Source: Diplonema japonicum (taxonomy: Eukaryota; Euglenozoa; Diplonemea; Diplonemida; Diplonemidae). From it: a DNA stretch of 64,000 nucleotides. The position numbers and the translations under genes were made by a program. Location: positions 434,001-498,000 of the forward strand of contig OZ025673.1 of the NCBI GenBank assembly GCA_964019335.1. The letters run 5' to 3'. Shown piece after piece: positions 46,525 to 57,271 of the stretch. Position 1 is the first letter of the stretch; each line of letters begins with the position of its first letter. The notes under the pieces were generated by a model. It was not told where the DNA came from. It saw only the letters and a list, made by a program, of their open reading frames with translations, and ran no database searches.

Positions 46525-46677
46525 TTTTTTTTTTTTTTTTTGGCTCCTTTTTTTTTTTTAAAATGATAATTTTTTAAATGAAAAAAAAAAAAAAAAAAAA
46601 AAAAGAGAGACATTTAAGGGCACCTGCGGTATGTGGCAGGACGCCTGAAAAAATGGCAAACAAAAGACGTCTCGAAG

Positions 46678-46728
<51 letters not shown>

Positions 46729-47959
46729 CTCTCTTCTTTTTTTTCGAGGGTTAACAGAAGCACCGCCCCTGCTTTTCGGTTTTGTGTGTCCGGTCAGTGA
46801 GACGAACCAAAAAGGCCATAAGTATGGTTGCATGCTCTCTTCTAAAATTGTTGTCAAAACACACGGTTGTAAACGGTGCAAACGGTTAACCTTGAAAAAC
46901 TTTGTTTTTTTTTCGGAGAGGGGGGGGGGGGGGGGGGGAAACCTGTAAAAAGACGGTACTCTCCTCAACGGGTTTTCGTTCTTACTATTATTCTTATTAT
47001 TTTTTTTTTGAAGGGAAGAAATAAAATAAAAAAAAGCCGCACGCACTGACCCAACTTTCTTTTTTAAATCTCACTACCCCCCGTTCACTCCAGACAGGGC
47101 GAATAACACAATCGTCCAACTGATATAAAGAGGGAAAAAAGGGGGGGGGGGAGGGGGTAGTTTATTTGTAAGTCGAAGAACAAGCAAGCAGAAGGGGAGA
47201 GGGAGGGTGTGTGATTTATTTCTTTTGATTTTTTTTTCGTTTTTTTTTTTTTCTTTCATTTTTTTCTTCTTCCAATTCCTCCTCCTCCTTCGATTAGAAA
47301 GGTAAGCAATAACTTTTTTTTTTTTCCAACAACAACAACAAAAAAAGACTATTCATTATATCCCTTTTTCTTTTTCTTTTCCCTTCTTCTTTCCCTCTGG
47401 TTTATATGTGACAAAAGGTTTAAAAAAAAAAAAGATTCTATCAGACAACAAAAAAAATAAAAAAGGAGGAGGAGAAAGAAACTTGCAAACACTCATTTCA
47501 GCAACAGGAGTGAAAGTATACTTGGGGATGACTTACTTTTCCCAAAAGAAAAATATACACCCCGTCCTTTAATGGTTTAAAGGCAATTAAGTATATAAAG
47601 AAGCGACATTTTTTTTCTTCCCCCCCCACACCATGCTGTCTGTAGCCCACGAATTGAAAAATTCTGAACTCTCTCCCCACGGTGTCTTCTTTTTTTTTTC
47701 CCCCTTCTTCTTTTTCTAACCTCCGAGGGAAAGGACAGCACAGCGTGATTAATGAGCACATGCAAGGAAGAAAAAAAAAAAAAAAAAAAAAAAAAAAACA
47801 CCCCCTCTACCTTTTTAAGGCATGGCGGGTTTCGTCCTTTATGAACGAATATTGTAAATCATAGCAGTTAAAGATCATCCACACACACACGAAAGACAGT
47901 TCTTATAGCACAGTAACAGACCAGCACAGATTTTTTTTTTAAAAAAACCTTTTTAAAAC
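46525..47959. other. Intergenic region with a retroelement fragment and long T run
   Basis: It contains a 49-nt T run (46680-46728), a G run near 46920, a 45-nt fragment of the retroelement end (46605-46649) and C/T-rich sequence. Open frames here are only homopolymer translations. No gene is seen. Confidence 0.5.
46605..46649 (-). repeat. Short copy of the retroelement 3' end
   Basis: It matches 49428-49470 with about two differences, including CATTTAAGGG, CCTGCGGTATGTG and CAGGACGCCTGAA. Both copies abut an A run on the plus strand (a T run in the element's sense). It is the extreme 3' end only, as in a heavily 5'-truncated insertion. Confidence 0.7.
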
Positions 47960-48175
47960 CTAATAGGCATATTCCTTGGCTCTGTGAGCCGAGGCCAAAA
48001 CGAGCTTTGTTGTATTAGGTAGCTTGCTGTCATAGAGGAGAGGGTCTTCACCCATCAGGTCTTCAGTCCGTACGCCCGGGGGATTGAAGAAGTTGAACTG
48101 GATGCATATCAGAAGCGAAATCAAAACGGAAGCAGCTACCAAGGCGTTCCACCATCCCTCCCATTTACCTGGCAT
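47960..48175 (-). CDS. Small single-pass membrane protein, unknown function
   Basis: The protein has 71 residues. An N-terminal MPGKWEGWWN is followed by one membrane segment (ALVAASVLISLLICIQFNFF) and a soluble tail ending HRAKEYAY. A good acceptor (CTCACCTCAG at 48210) precedes a G-rich leader. The size and N-out-like layout suit a subunit of an ER or mitochondrial complex, but no family is recognised. Confidence 0.6.
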   Translation of the reverse strand: MPGKWEGWWNALVAASVLISLLICIQFNFFNPPGVRTEDLMGEDPLLYDSKLPNTTKLVLASAHRAKEYAY

Positions 48176-48488
48176 GTTTCCCTTCCCTCCCCCCTCCCTC
48201 CCTCCCCGCCTGAGGTGAGAGTATATTAATAATAAGGCTTATTGAGAGAGCAGCGAACACATGAAGATCAAAAAAAAAAAAATAGGAGAAAAAAAAAACA
48301 CACAAGGCAGTAAATCCCTCTCCCCCTTTTTTTTTTAATTGGGTGGGGCACTACAGGAAAAAAAAAACTTTTAATGTAAAGATAAAACAAAAAAAAAGGA
48401 GCGAAGAGAGTGAAGACAAAAGTGTTTTAAAAAAAAATAGAGCCCCCCCCCCCCCCCCCTCACCCTCCTTCTCTCAAAAAATAAATAA

Positions 48489-48650
48489 CTAGAATGAATC
48501 ATATCCAGAATGTTTCTTCATCTTGGCAAACATAAAAAAAACTAGGTAGGTGAGCATCTGCGAACCCAAGACCAACCCGAGTTGTTGGCCTGTGAATGAG
48601 CCCTCGTGGAGCATGGCGAAGGGACCACCGAGGGCGACAGCAAGGAAACT

Positions 48651-48682
<32 letters not shown>

Positions 48683-48943
48683 GCAACCATACCACCCTGT
48701 AAAAAACCACCCCAAGAAAGCAAACATTGGTACATCACCACTAAAATCGTCCGATTTTTGCATCCCGCATAATGCCAAGGGCAAAGGCGCCAGTATCTGA
48801 GTAAAGAGAATCAGCAGCGGATATGTGTTTTTCTGGTCAACAAGTGTGCAGGCAAAGATATTCATCATTATAGCTATCCCCAGCATGAAGGCTGTCCCGG
48901 TAAGAAGCCACACCGGTCTCCCTTTCCCACTGTCATCAAACAT
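48489..48943 (-). CDS. Vps55/LEPROT-family four-pass endosomal protein
   Basis: Two exons (48693-48943 and 48489-48648) are joined across a 44-nt poly(A)-filled intron (GTATGG...AACAG, phase 2) to give 136 residues, the usual family length. Four hydrophobic segments are evident, with the family-like YPLLILFTQILAPLPLAL after the second. After splicing, GCFLAVALGGPFAMLHEG gives the third and LGSQMLTYLVFFMFA the fourth. Vps55 and LEPROT act with Vps68 in endosome-to-vacuole traffic and receptor downregulation. The start is the first ATG after an A-rich leader. Confidence 0.75.
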
Positions 48944-49379
48944 ATTATCTTTTTTTTTTGAAAAGAAAAAAAAAACCCCCTCCCTCTTCCTTCGGTTTTT
49001 CCAATGGTGCCGTTGCATTTGTGGGGGGGGGGGGGTTTATAATAATGAATAACAAGAGAAGGGGGAGGGGGGGGGAATAATCTAAATAACGGGAAGTGGA
49101 GGAATCTACGAGTGAGGGAAAAAAAGGGGGGGGGGAAACGGGATATCATTGACAAATTTTGAGAAAAATTATGTGTGAAAAGAGGAGGGGGGGGGGGGGG
49201 TTTGTTCGAGAAAGCATGGGACAATAGGGAAGGAGAAAAGGGAATCTATGAAAAAAAAAAGGTCTATTCAAAATATTTACCATTTTCTGTTTTTACTATT
49301 TTTTTTTTTTTTTTTTTTTTTTTTTGTAATTTCGCAAAGAAACATAAACAAGTGGCCCATAGGTCACAGAAAGAAAGGA

Positions 49380-49427
<48 letters not shown>
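48944..49427. other. Low-complexity stretch between Vps55 and the retroelement
   Basis: G runs, A runs and T runs only, including the A tract at 49379-49427 that abuts the retroelement end. No gene is seen. Confidence 0.5.
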
Positions 49428-49430
<3 letters not shown>

Positions 49431-51150
49431 ACATTTAAGGGTACCTGCGGTATGTGACAGGACGCCTGAAGAGTTTCAATCTGTCTTTTGATCGAACCTT
49501 TCTGTTGTGGTGTGGCCTTCGGCCCCTCGTTCACCCTCCTCGGTACCTTAGGTATGAAACCCTCAACCGAGTTGGTAAGGACACAATAGTTGTACAGTTG
49601 TTTCTCAAGGATGTGGCGGGTCGCCGGGGAGGCGAATACCGGTCTAGAGGAGTAGCCCCTTATGGAGCCGTTGTAGTAACCCAACGTGCGTAGGGAGTGG
49701 ACAGAGTCTACCGAAGCAGCTGGAATGAGGGGCGCTATGCGCTTATTGGTGTGGATGCGTTCTAGTGCCGCTATCACCCGGCCTATGACACGCGCGCTCT
49801 CCTGGATGTCCTCACCCTCTCCACAAGGCGAGAGTCCCTCTGTGGCAATGAAGTCTACGGCCAGCTCAAGCCTGGAGACCTGTCCACCTGTTGTGCCCCA
49901 GTGAAGGGCCGAGAGCCATCGGATGACGTGCGGGAACAGCCGCGGGAGGTACTGCTGCCTCAAACCGTTGTCGTAGTACCACCTCAGTGGCCGCGGCTTG
50001 AGCAAACACCCCTTCTCGAAGGGCCTGTTCCACAAGTGAACACTGAAGTCCACTGTCTTCTTTCGTGCAAAGGCGAGCTGCAAGTTGCCAGTAATTTCCG
50101 CCATCATTAGCTGTAACTCAGCTGTTTCCAGCACGAGCCCCCCCGTCGCAATGCCATGCAGTTGTGTGCACCGGGGCCACTGGTTACGTTGTGCGCATAG
50201 TGCCGCCCGCTTCTCGGATGCTGTCCTGATGTGCTCGTGCGCCTGGCAGTCCCAGAGGGTGTGCTCCAGGAGCCTTGACGTATGTTGCGAAATGTCGAAA
50301 GTAGCGTCGCATCCCATGCATTTCGTCCGCCCCCCGACCGTGTCGTTGATGACCTTGGGATGGAACGGGAAAACGGCCCCCACTATCACCTGTAGCACCC
50401 TTCGAGCTTTGGGCGGATTTCGGGTCGCCAGGTGCAAGTGTAGCTCGTTGGTGGCCTTCTCGTCGATGTTGCCCGTCCCCTGAAAGGAGGGTCTGCTCTC
50501 TTCTAGGGCCGTTCGCAGGTGGACCTTCAGGAGCTTCCTGACCTCGTGCTTCAGGGCCCTCGGCTCCAGGGGTACCCATTGCCGCGCGAACTGCGCCCAG
50601 CTGGACCCCAGTTCCCCCAGCAGTTCATGGGTCTGTCCGAGCATCCCGCAAGGGCCGAGGGGGTTCCCGCCCCGGGCAGCTTCCTTGTACTTGTCCCTGC
50701 ACTTCTTAACGAGTGCCCTGGACCCTTCGTCGCTTTGCATCATTCGCGCAAACGTCGTGATTCTGCGGTATGCGGCTGCAGAATAAGGGTCCAGCCTGTG
50801 ACCTTTGAAAGCCACCCCAAGGAGGGCTCCCGACGAGCGAGTCGGGTTGTGTGGGCCCCATATGCAAGAGGTAATCTTCTTCCTGAGGGAGTCCAGAAGC
50901 GAGTCCGTGGGCGGTGTGTAGAGCACTCCGTAGAGCGCCGCTGGGAGGATGCAGTCCTCTATCAGTAGAGCCTTACGCGATCTCGTGATGTGGGTTACCG
51001 CGAGCCTGTCGACCGCATCCAGCGCCGTGGCGAACCTGGTGTTCTTCGTTCTGGTGGGCTGCAAGCACACTGTGCACCCCAGCATAGTGATGCTTTTCAC
51101 TGTTTCAAATACGGTGTCCCTCATTGCCAGCTTGCCTCTGTACCCCTTTA
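49428..51150 (-). mobile_element. 5'-truncated non-LTR retrotransposon (C-terminal half of the reverse-transcriptase ORF)
   Basis: An open frame of about 570 codons without a stop encodes the region after the reverse-transcriptase palm: SITMLGCTVCLQ, then a thumb/connection-like helical part (ALDAVDRLAVTHITRSRKAL), then a C-terminal Cys/His cluster (CMGCDATF...HTSRLLEHTLWDC), as in LINE ORF2 proteins. The catalytic FADD-type motif is missing because the 5' part is absent. Sequence upstream of about 51150 is homopolymer. The frame reads into the terminal T run with no stop. The intact frame suggests recent insertion. It carries no function of its own in this form. Confidence 0.7.
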
Positions 51151-51299
51151 AAAGAAAAAAAAAAAAAAAAGAATGGACGAAGGGAGAAAGAAAAAAAATC
51201 TAAAAGAAAAAAAAAAAAAAAAAAAAGAAACAGAAATAAAAGATCTATCTAATAACCCATTTTTCTTTCCTTTTTTTTTTCTTCTTCTTCCCCATTCTT

Positions 51300-53537
51300 T
51301 TACTTCCCATTGACATGTATCAGCTTCCCGATAATGTCGCGAGTGTACTTCAGTCGTGAACTAATGTCAGGTTGTTGCTTTGACATTGAGTTGAGAGAGA
51401 ATGTAGACCGCTTACCGGTGTTGTCGGTATACGTAACAAGCTTGGCCTCAGAGGTAAGAAGGATTTCAGTAGAATCGTGAAAGCAAACCTGGACCTTCTT
51501 GTTGGAGAGCCTGAAGATGGTGGCGTCAGCTGTGTGAAGCCACTTTCGGACGTAGACTATGTCCCGCTCCTTGGACTCTGTAAGAGGGGCCCGACTGCAC
51601 GTGACAACCTCAGACTGGCCTTGCTTAGGACCTCGCCCCTTCATTTTCGCAATATAGCTGCTGAAGTACTTCACCAGCGTGGTTTTCTTGTTCAGCTCCT
51701 CAGGATGCTGCCCGAGAATGTATTTCGTCATCTGCTCGGACCCCTGCATGACACCCACCTTGTTCCTCATGATGTACCAGATTTCCGACGTTTCCGGAGA
51801 ATACACTATTTTCGTGTTGTCGTTGAAATGCACACCAATCTGTTTTTTTTTTTTTTTTTTTTTTTTTTTTTGTTAAAGTTTCCCACACCTGTCCGTTGCT
51901 GAACCTGTAGGCAAGCCCGTACTTTGATGTGAAGTCGGCGTACTCAGTGACCCACAGAGTAGGACCTTGTGGGGAACTCACAACCGGTTCTGCCTTCGGT
52001 GCCTTCCCCTCAACCAGCGTCTCCTCCAGCTTATCCCTAAGCATCGTGAGGTTCTTGTCGTCCTCGTTGTCTACCACATCCCGCGTGGGCTGCGGTGCGG
52101 GGTCTGCTCCGCCAATCACAGGCGTCGCCTTGGGGTTGGTTTGTTTATTTCAATAGAAAAGGCAAATACCGAAGGCTTCCTCAGCGACAATGGGACCGAT
52201 GGGGATCTGCTTGTGGTGGGAGCCCTCCCGCGGCTGTTGCTCCTCGGGGGGGTGATTGAAGGCACGCAGGCAGCGACCCTACGCGGAGACGACATCTGTG
52301 GTTGAAAGTGGTGAAACCCTAAAGCTCATACCCTTGTGGTGTACGTTGGTTTGTAGGCCTCTCGTCTCCCGACAGCCGATGCGCTGCGCACCTGTGGGGG
52401 CGGCGGTGGCGATGCTGACGCACCCGGCGAGACAGAGCTCCTGTACCTTTGCACAATTTTCGGCGAGACGTGGTACGGGGGGGATTGCTGCTCTTTAGCA
52501 GGCTGCTGCTCCTTCGCGCGCAACTTGCCTCCAGCAGAGGCAGAGCGCATGACATTCATGTCGACCCTGCCAAGAGGCTCCCTACGTGGCTTGGAGGGAA
52601 GTGACGCCCTTCTCTCGTCAATAAGACGGTGCTGCTGGGCTGCGTGCCGGGGTGTCCCAGGAACGAAGAGAGAGAGGGGCGCGATTTTGGACGGCGGGTG
52701 GAGTTTGAACCACGGGTGCTCCAACAGCTGCTCGACAGTGGGGCGGCCCTCGGGGGACACTTGTAAAATGCTGCTAATAAGCTTCTTAGCCTCCTGTGAG
52801 ATGTCGATGTGCGAGGGGAACGTAAAGGAGCAACTCTTGATTTTTCCGTAGGTACTTTTCACGTCACCAGTCTGGAAGGGCGGCTTTCCGACAAGCATGG
52901 CGAAGATGATCACGCCCACTGTCCAGACGTCCGCTTCGTAGGAGTGACCATGGCCCGAGGCAAGGATCTCGGGTGCGATGTAGTTAGGGGTCCCGCATAG
53001 CGTTCGCCGCTTTTCACCTGCAAAGTACAATTTAGCGGCAAGGCCGAAGTCGCCAATCTTGGCTTCCATGTCACCTGAGAGCATGATATTGCCGAGTTTC
53101 AGGTCACGGTGGATGACACCGAGACCGTGCATGTACTTCAGAGCGAGAAGGACTTGGTGGATGAGATACGAGGTCTCTGGCTCAGAGAACCTTCCTTTCC
53201 TGTTGCAGTGCTCCATCAGGGTCTGGCCCTTGCACAGTTCTAGCATGATGTACACGTTGTGTTCGTCTTCGAAGTACTTCTTGAAGCCGACGATGTGCTT
53301 GTGCCCGATGCTTCTGTGGATTTTGATCTCCGTCTTTAGTTTCTGCCGTGTTTTTGGTTTTACGATCGTTGTCTTTGAGATAACCTTCACCGCGAAGTGC
53401 TCGCTGCTACCGCAGTGCATGGCCTCGTAGCATTTCGCAAACCCTCCCTTGCCCAAAAGCTTCCCTTTTAGGTACCTGTTCACCACCAGCCCACCTCTAC
53501 TCCTCTCCTCAATGTACTCCGGACGCAGCTCCGGCAT
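51300..53537 (-). CDS. PLK: Polo-like kinase
   Basis: Four exons (52332-53537, 52170-52295, 51889-52128, 51300-51839) give 703 residues; introns are 36, 41 and 49 nt. The Ser/Thr kinase domain at about 20-275 has LLGKGGFAKCYEA, the VAIK-type lysine (FAVKVI), HRDLKLGNIML, DFGLA and the T-loop RRTLCGTPNYIAPE. A linker follows, then two polo boxes. The first (WVTEYADFTSKYGLAYRF) is interrupted by the last intron, an almost pure A run, and resumes as IGVHFNDNTKIV. The second contains FSLNSMSKQ and runs to the end. PLKs drive mitosis, cytokinesis and basal-body or flagellum duplication, and polo boxes bind phosphopeptides. Confidence 0.93.
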
Positions 53538-53553
53538 GTCCGTTCCCTGTTAT

Positions 53554-53589
<36 letters not shown>

Positions 53590-53841
53590 TAGAATAACAC
53601 GAATAGAATGGAACAAAAAATAAAAAAGGGGGGGGACAACAAAACAATATAATCCGCCCCATATTTGACTCTTTTTTTTTTCTCTTTTTTTTTTTCTATT
53701 CAGCCAGTAAGATATTTTTACTTTATCGCGCGAGCTTGCCTAGAATAAAAAAAATAAAAAAAAAACAAAAAAAATATATATATTGAAAATTATTCAGAAG
53801 TAACAACTTAAAAGAGAAAAGACATTGAAACACTATTCGAC
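53538..53841. other. Intergenic stretch of A/T runs
   Basis: It contains the PLK leader and acceptor (ACATAACAG) and the 3' flank of the duplicated gene. No gene is seen. Confidence 0.5.
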
Positions 53842-55458
53842 TTATTCAACCTTTGCTTTCTTGCTGTCATTTTCATTGCTGTCCTCTTCGCGTTCCCTCT
53901 TCTTCTCCTTCTTCTCTTTCTTTTCCTTCTTTTCTTTCTTTTCCTTCTTCTCTTTCTTCTCCTTTTCGCTCTTCTCTTTCTTTTCCTTCTTCTCTTTTTT
54001 TTCCTTCTTTTCCTTCTTCTCCTTCTTTTCTTTTTTCTCTTTTTTCTCATCATCCTTCTTCGGGGTCTTCTCTGGTTTAGCCTCATCAATCTGTTTCACT
54101 GGTTCTTGCCGTCTCGGGGCATCTCTGTCTCCATCCCTATCTCTTCCCATGTCCCTGTCCCTCCTGTCGTAGTCATCGTAACCCCTTCTGTCTCTCCTGT
54201 CAAAGTCTCTCCTGTCACGGAAGTCTCCACCTCTCCTGTCGAAGTTGTCCCTGCTATCCCTGCTGTCCCTGCCCCTGAAGTCTCGTCGGCCAAAATCCCT
54301 GTTCTTGTTGTAATCAGAGTACCTGTTGTCCCTGTCATCTCTCATCCTGTCATCCCTCCTGTCGTCCCTGTATCGCCCACCAAACCTGTCCTCTCTGTGG
54401 TCCCGGTTCCTGTTATCCCTGAACCTGTCCTCCCTGTGCCTGTCCTCTCTGAATCTATCATCCGTTCGACGCTTCTCGTCCCTGTCACCGTCTTTGGGCT
54501 TCTCCTCTTTGTCATGTTCTTCTCTCTTTCCGTTTCCGTTCTGCTTCTCCTCCACCTTGTCCTTCTTCTCTTCTTCACCTTCCTCCTTTTTCCCATTCTC
54601 CTCATTTTCCGCCTGCTTCGTGCACTCTGCAGTCCAGTGCCCTTCCCCACCACATGTCTTGCACTTCACGCCCTTTGGTGGCGCCTGCTTGCCTGCTGGT
54701 GTTGGTGTTGTCGCTTGCTTCCTGTGGTGCGATGCTTCGGTTTTATTATATCCATACAAAGGGCAGTCCTTGGCCCAGTGCCCTGCTTCCTGACACACAC
54801 GACACTTGTAGCTGGGTGGCGGTGTCGAAACTGTGTGTGGTTGTGATAATATTTTTACTTGAAAATTCGAACGCAGATATTAGTTGTTTGCTTGCAGAAG
54901 TGAATAAAAGGAAGAACGGAACGGAACGCGACTCTTACCACAGACAGCCAACATCGTACGCGACCTGCACACCGAGCATCAGGCCTGACCAACCAGCACC
55001 TATACTCTACTTACATATTGTTGCTTGTGGAGGTGATACCTTTAGATATTTATTTAATTCCACAAATGTGCTGGACCTGAGAAGTGATTGGAGGCTGCGA
55101 CAGCTTCGAACAAGGACAGCAAGGATGCGACAGAAAGGGAAAAAAAATACAGAAACAAGCAAGACAGATATGAGAGATGGCTTGCGTTTGAAAGCGCAGT
55201 CGTAGCAAGAGTATAAGCAACACACCTGACGATGACTTCAACGGGCAGTCTTTGTTCCAGTGGCCTCGCTTCATGCAAACGGAGCAAACGTAGTCTTCAG
55301 GAGGCAGGGCCCTCTCTTCAACAGCAGCCGAGGGTCCCCCTGTGATCTTCAACTTCTCATCGCTCTTGCTGCTCTTCGTCCTGCTGCTGCTGCTGCTGCT
55401 GCTTCGCCTCCTTCGTCGACGGCTCTTTTTGCTCTTTCGGTGTTTCTTGCTTCGAGAC

Positions 55459-55519
<61 letters not shown>

Positions 55520-57071
55520 ATTGCTGCTCGTGGTGCATACCTTGCGCCTCGATGAGTACGAAGAGTAAGAAGACGAGCTGTCACTGTAGCTGCTGGAGTC
55601 GTCCTCCAGTCGCATTCCTGAAGGTGTTGGTGATGACAAATGGTACGGGTGGTCTTGTGGAACATACCAACATCCGTCTTCGTCGACAAACCAGCTAGAC
55701 GGTCAGCGGTGGCGGCACCGATGTTGGGGTCCACAACGCCATCTGGTCAGGTGTTCATGTTTTTGAGAAACTATAAAATCGCATACTCTCGAGTGTTCGA
55801 TACATCACAGCTGCCCTGGGAACATTCCTGCGGATTGAGATAATCTGTGCTGCCGTGAGGGTGCCAGGTGTCCCCTCCAGTGCGGGGTCTCTGTATTTAA
55901 TGGCCTCCGCCTCGTTCTGCGGCAGGTCGGGCATTGGGACATTCAGCGAAGTGACACGAGCCATCCTCGCATCGGCATCCTCAGGCCCCACGTTCTCCAT
56001 CCCAGGGAGGGTTGACATGGGGAGTGACACCCCACCACCGCCTATCGCTTTCGCCGCTTCACGTTCGAGCTTTTCTTTTAGTTTCCAGTCGAAAGCCCCG
56101 GGGATTGCCCCGGGAACAGCACCCCCAGAGAGAGACCTGGCCACAGGTTGCATGCCTGGCATCTCCCCCGGGAAGCGCTGTTGAAGTGTCATGGAAGGAA
56201 TGCCCTCGCCATTGCTGGGTATGGTTGCAGGAGGAAGGGAAGCAGGAGGAAGGGTGCTGGCAGGAGGAACAAGCCTCGCCTGCTCACCCCCCGCTCCCTC
56301 CCCGAGCACCGAATCGATGGCATTTCTGGCTGCACATATTTGTTCTAACCTAAATTTGTAAAAACCGTGTAACTTACTCGAGGGCTGAAGAAATGCAAAC
56401 TGGGGTCTATTTTCTGCCCTCACTTGTGCCTCAAACCCCGCTTTGTCTTCTGCTGCTGCGATCTGAGCCACAAGCTTTTCAATTGCTTCCAGTTCCTCTT
56501 GAGAGGGGACACCCTCTGGAGGGGGAACAGGGGGTGCGATGGGGAGGGGTGGGGGGACCATTTGGGGTGCTGCAGAGAGATTCCCTGCAGGCCTCTGGTG
56601 TTGGGGGAGAACAGGAGCACCATTCGACCCCATTGCTAAGGTCACCACGATGTCCCGCCCAGCGAACTTTCGCACCTCACCACCGAACTCCTTTGTTGTT
56701 GACACAGGGACACCCCCCACCTCCACTATCTTCGCACCCACAGGGATCCCCGCACGGTGTGCCGGTTGTCCCTCGTTCACTGTTGTCACCTCACACCCGT
56801 TTGCACTCAGCCCCATTCCTATCCCTGCTTCTCCGGGAAGCCTTGCAATGGTGTACTGTGCGCACCCTATCGCCGCAGGGGTCACAGGCGCCGGAACAGG
56901 CAGCGCCGGTGGTTCCACTGTGGCAGGCGGCGACTCCGCCTGAGCCGACTTCACCTTCGTCAGAAGGGACTTCAGGCCCCCCACAGGGCTGGCAGCAGCA
57001 GCCTCAGCCTTCACCTTCTCCAATCGCGCATTCTTCAGCTTCTCCAGAAACGGAGCTGGCTTCTTGCTCAT
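53842..57071 (-). CDS. PDZ-SURP-RS-zinc-knuckle protein, copy 1 (probable RNA-processing factor)
   Basis: Five exons (55787-57071, 55668-55742, 55541-55617, 55226-55457, 53842-54830) give 885 residues. Order: PDZ-like domain at about 50-130 (GIGMGLSANGCEV, AGIPVGAKIVEVGG); Pro-rich linker; SURP/SWAP module at about 190-245 (AQIAAAEDKAGFEAQVR...FAFLQPSSKLHGFYKF); Ser/Arg-rich region over exons 3-4 (SRRRRRRSSSSSS); CCHC knuckles CSVCMKRGHWNKDC, CRVCQEAGHWAKDC and CKTCGGEGHWTAEC; then an Arg/Asp-rich and a (KEKK)n tail. SURP, RS and CCHC point to splicing or mRNA binding. The fourth intron (395 nt) is long for this window. The upstream AG is CTCCTACAG. Confidence 0.8.
54831..55225 (-). other. 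Long diverged intron of copy 1
   Basis: 395 nt, GTGTG...CACACAG, phase 1. Only short words are shared with the 575-nt intron at the same place in copy 2 (58261-58835), for example ATGAGAGATGGCTTGCGT and ACATATTGT, and the terminal CAACCACACACAG. Confidence 0.75.
55458..55540 (-). repeat. Intron made of an (AAC)n microsatellite, copy 1
   Basis: An 83-nt intron: GTATGCACCACGAGCAGCAA, then about 20 AAC units running into the acceptor AACAG. No difference was seen at 59068-59150 in copy 2. The repeat supplies its own 3' splice site. Confidence 0.8.
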
Positions 57072-57271
57072 ATTGGGATTTTTTTCTTTTTTTTTCTTCT
57101 CTCCTGCTCTTTTTGCTTTTTTTCTTCTTTTTTTTTGTGTTGGTGTCCTGTAGGAGTTATATTGTTATGCGACCAAGATGCGGCTATAATAACATAGTTG
57201 ATAACACTAAACTAAAGGACTCTTCGATGTAAAGAGCAAGGCTAGCTGTCACTCTCAAGCGGCAAGACTCT

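Noticed and set aside
46558-47046. Open frame of 162 codons on the minus strand
   Set aside because: It is mostly homopolymer lysine/phenylalanine plus the 45-nt retroelement fragment.
53842-54798. A separate zinc-knuckle gene starting inside the last exon of copy 1
   Set aside because: The only ATG-like start is not ATG, and the exon joins in phase to the upstream CCHC exon, giving one longer gene.
54106-54846. Plus-strand Val/Pro-rich frames within the duplicated gene (and their copies at 57536)
   Set aside because: They are shadows of the Arg/Asp-rich repeats on the minus strand; no start context or splice signals.
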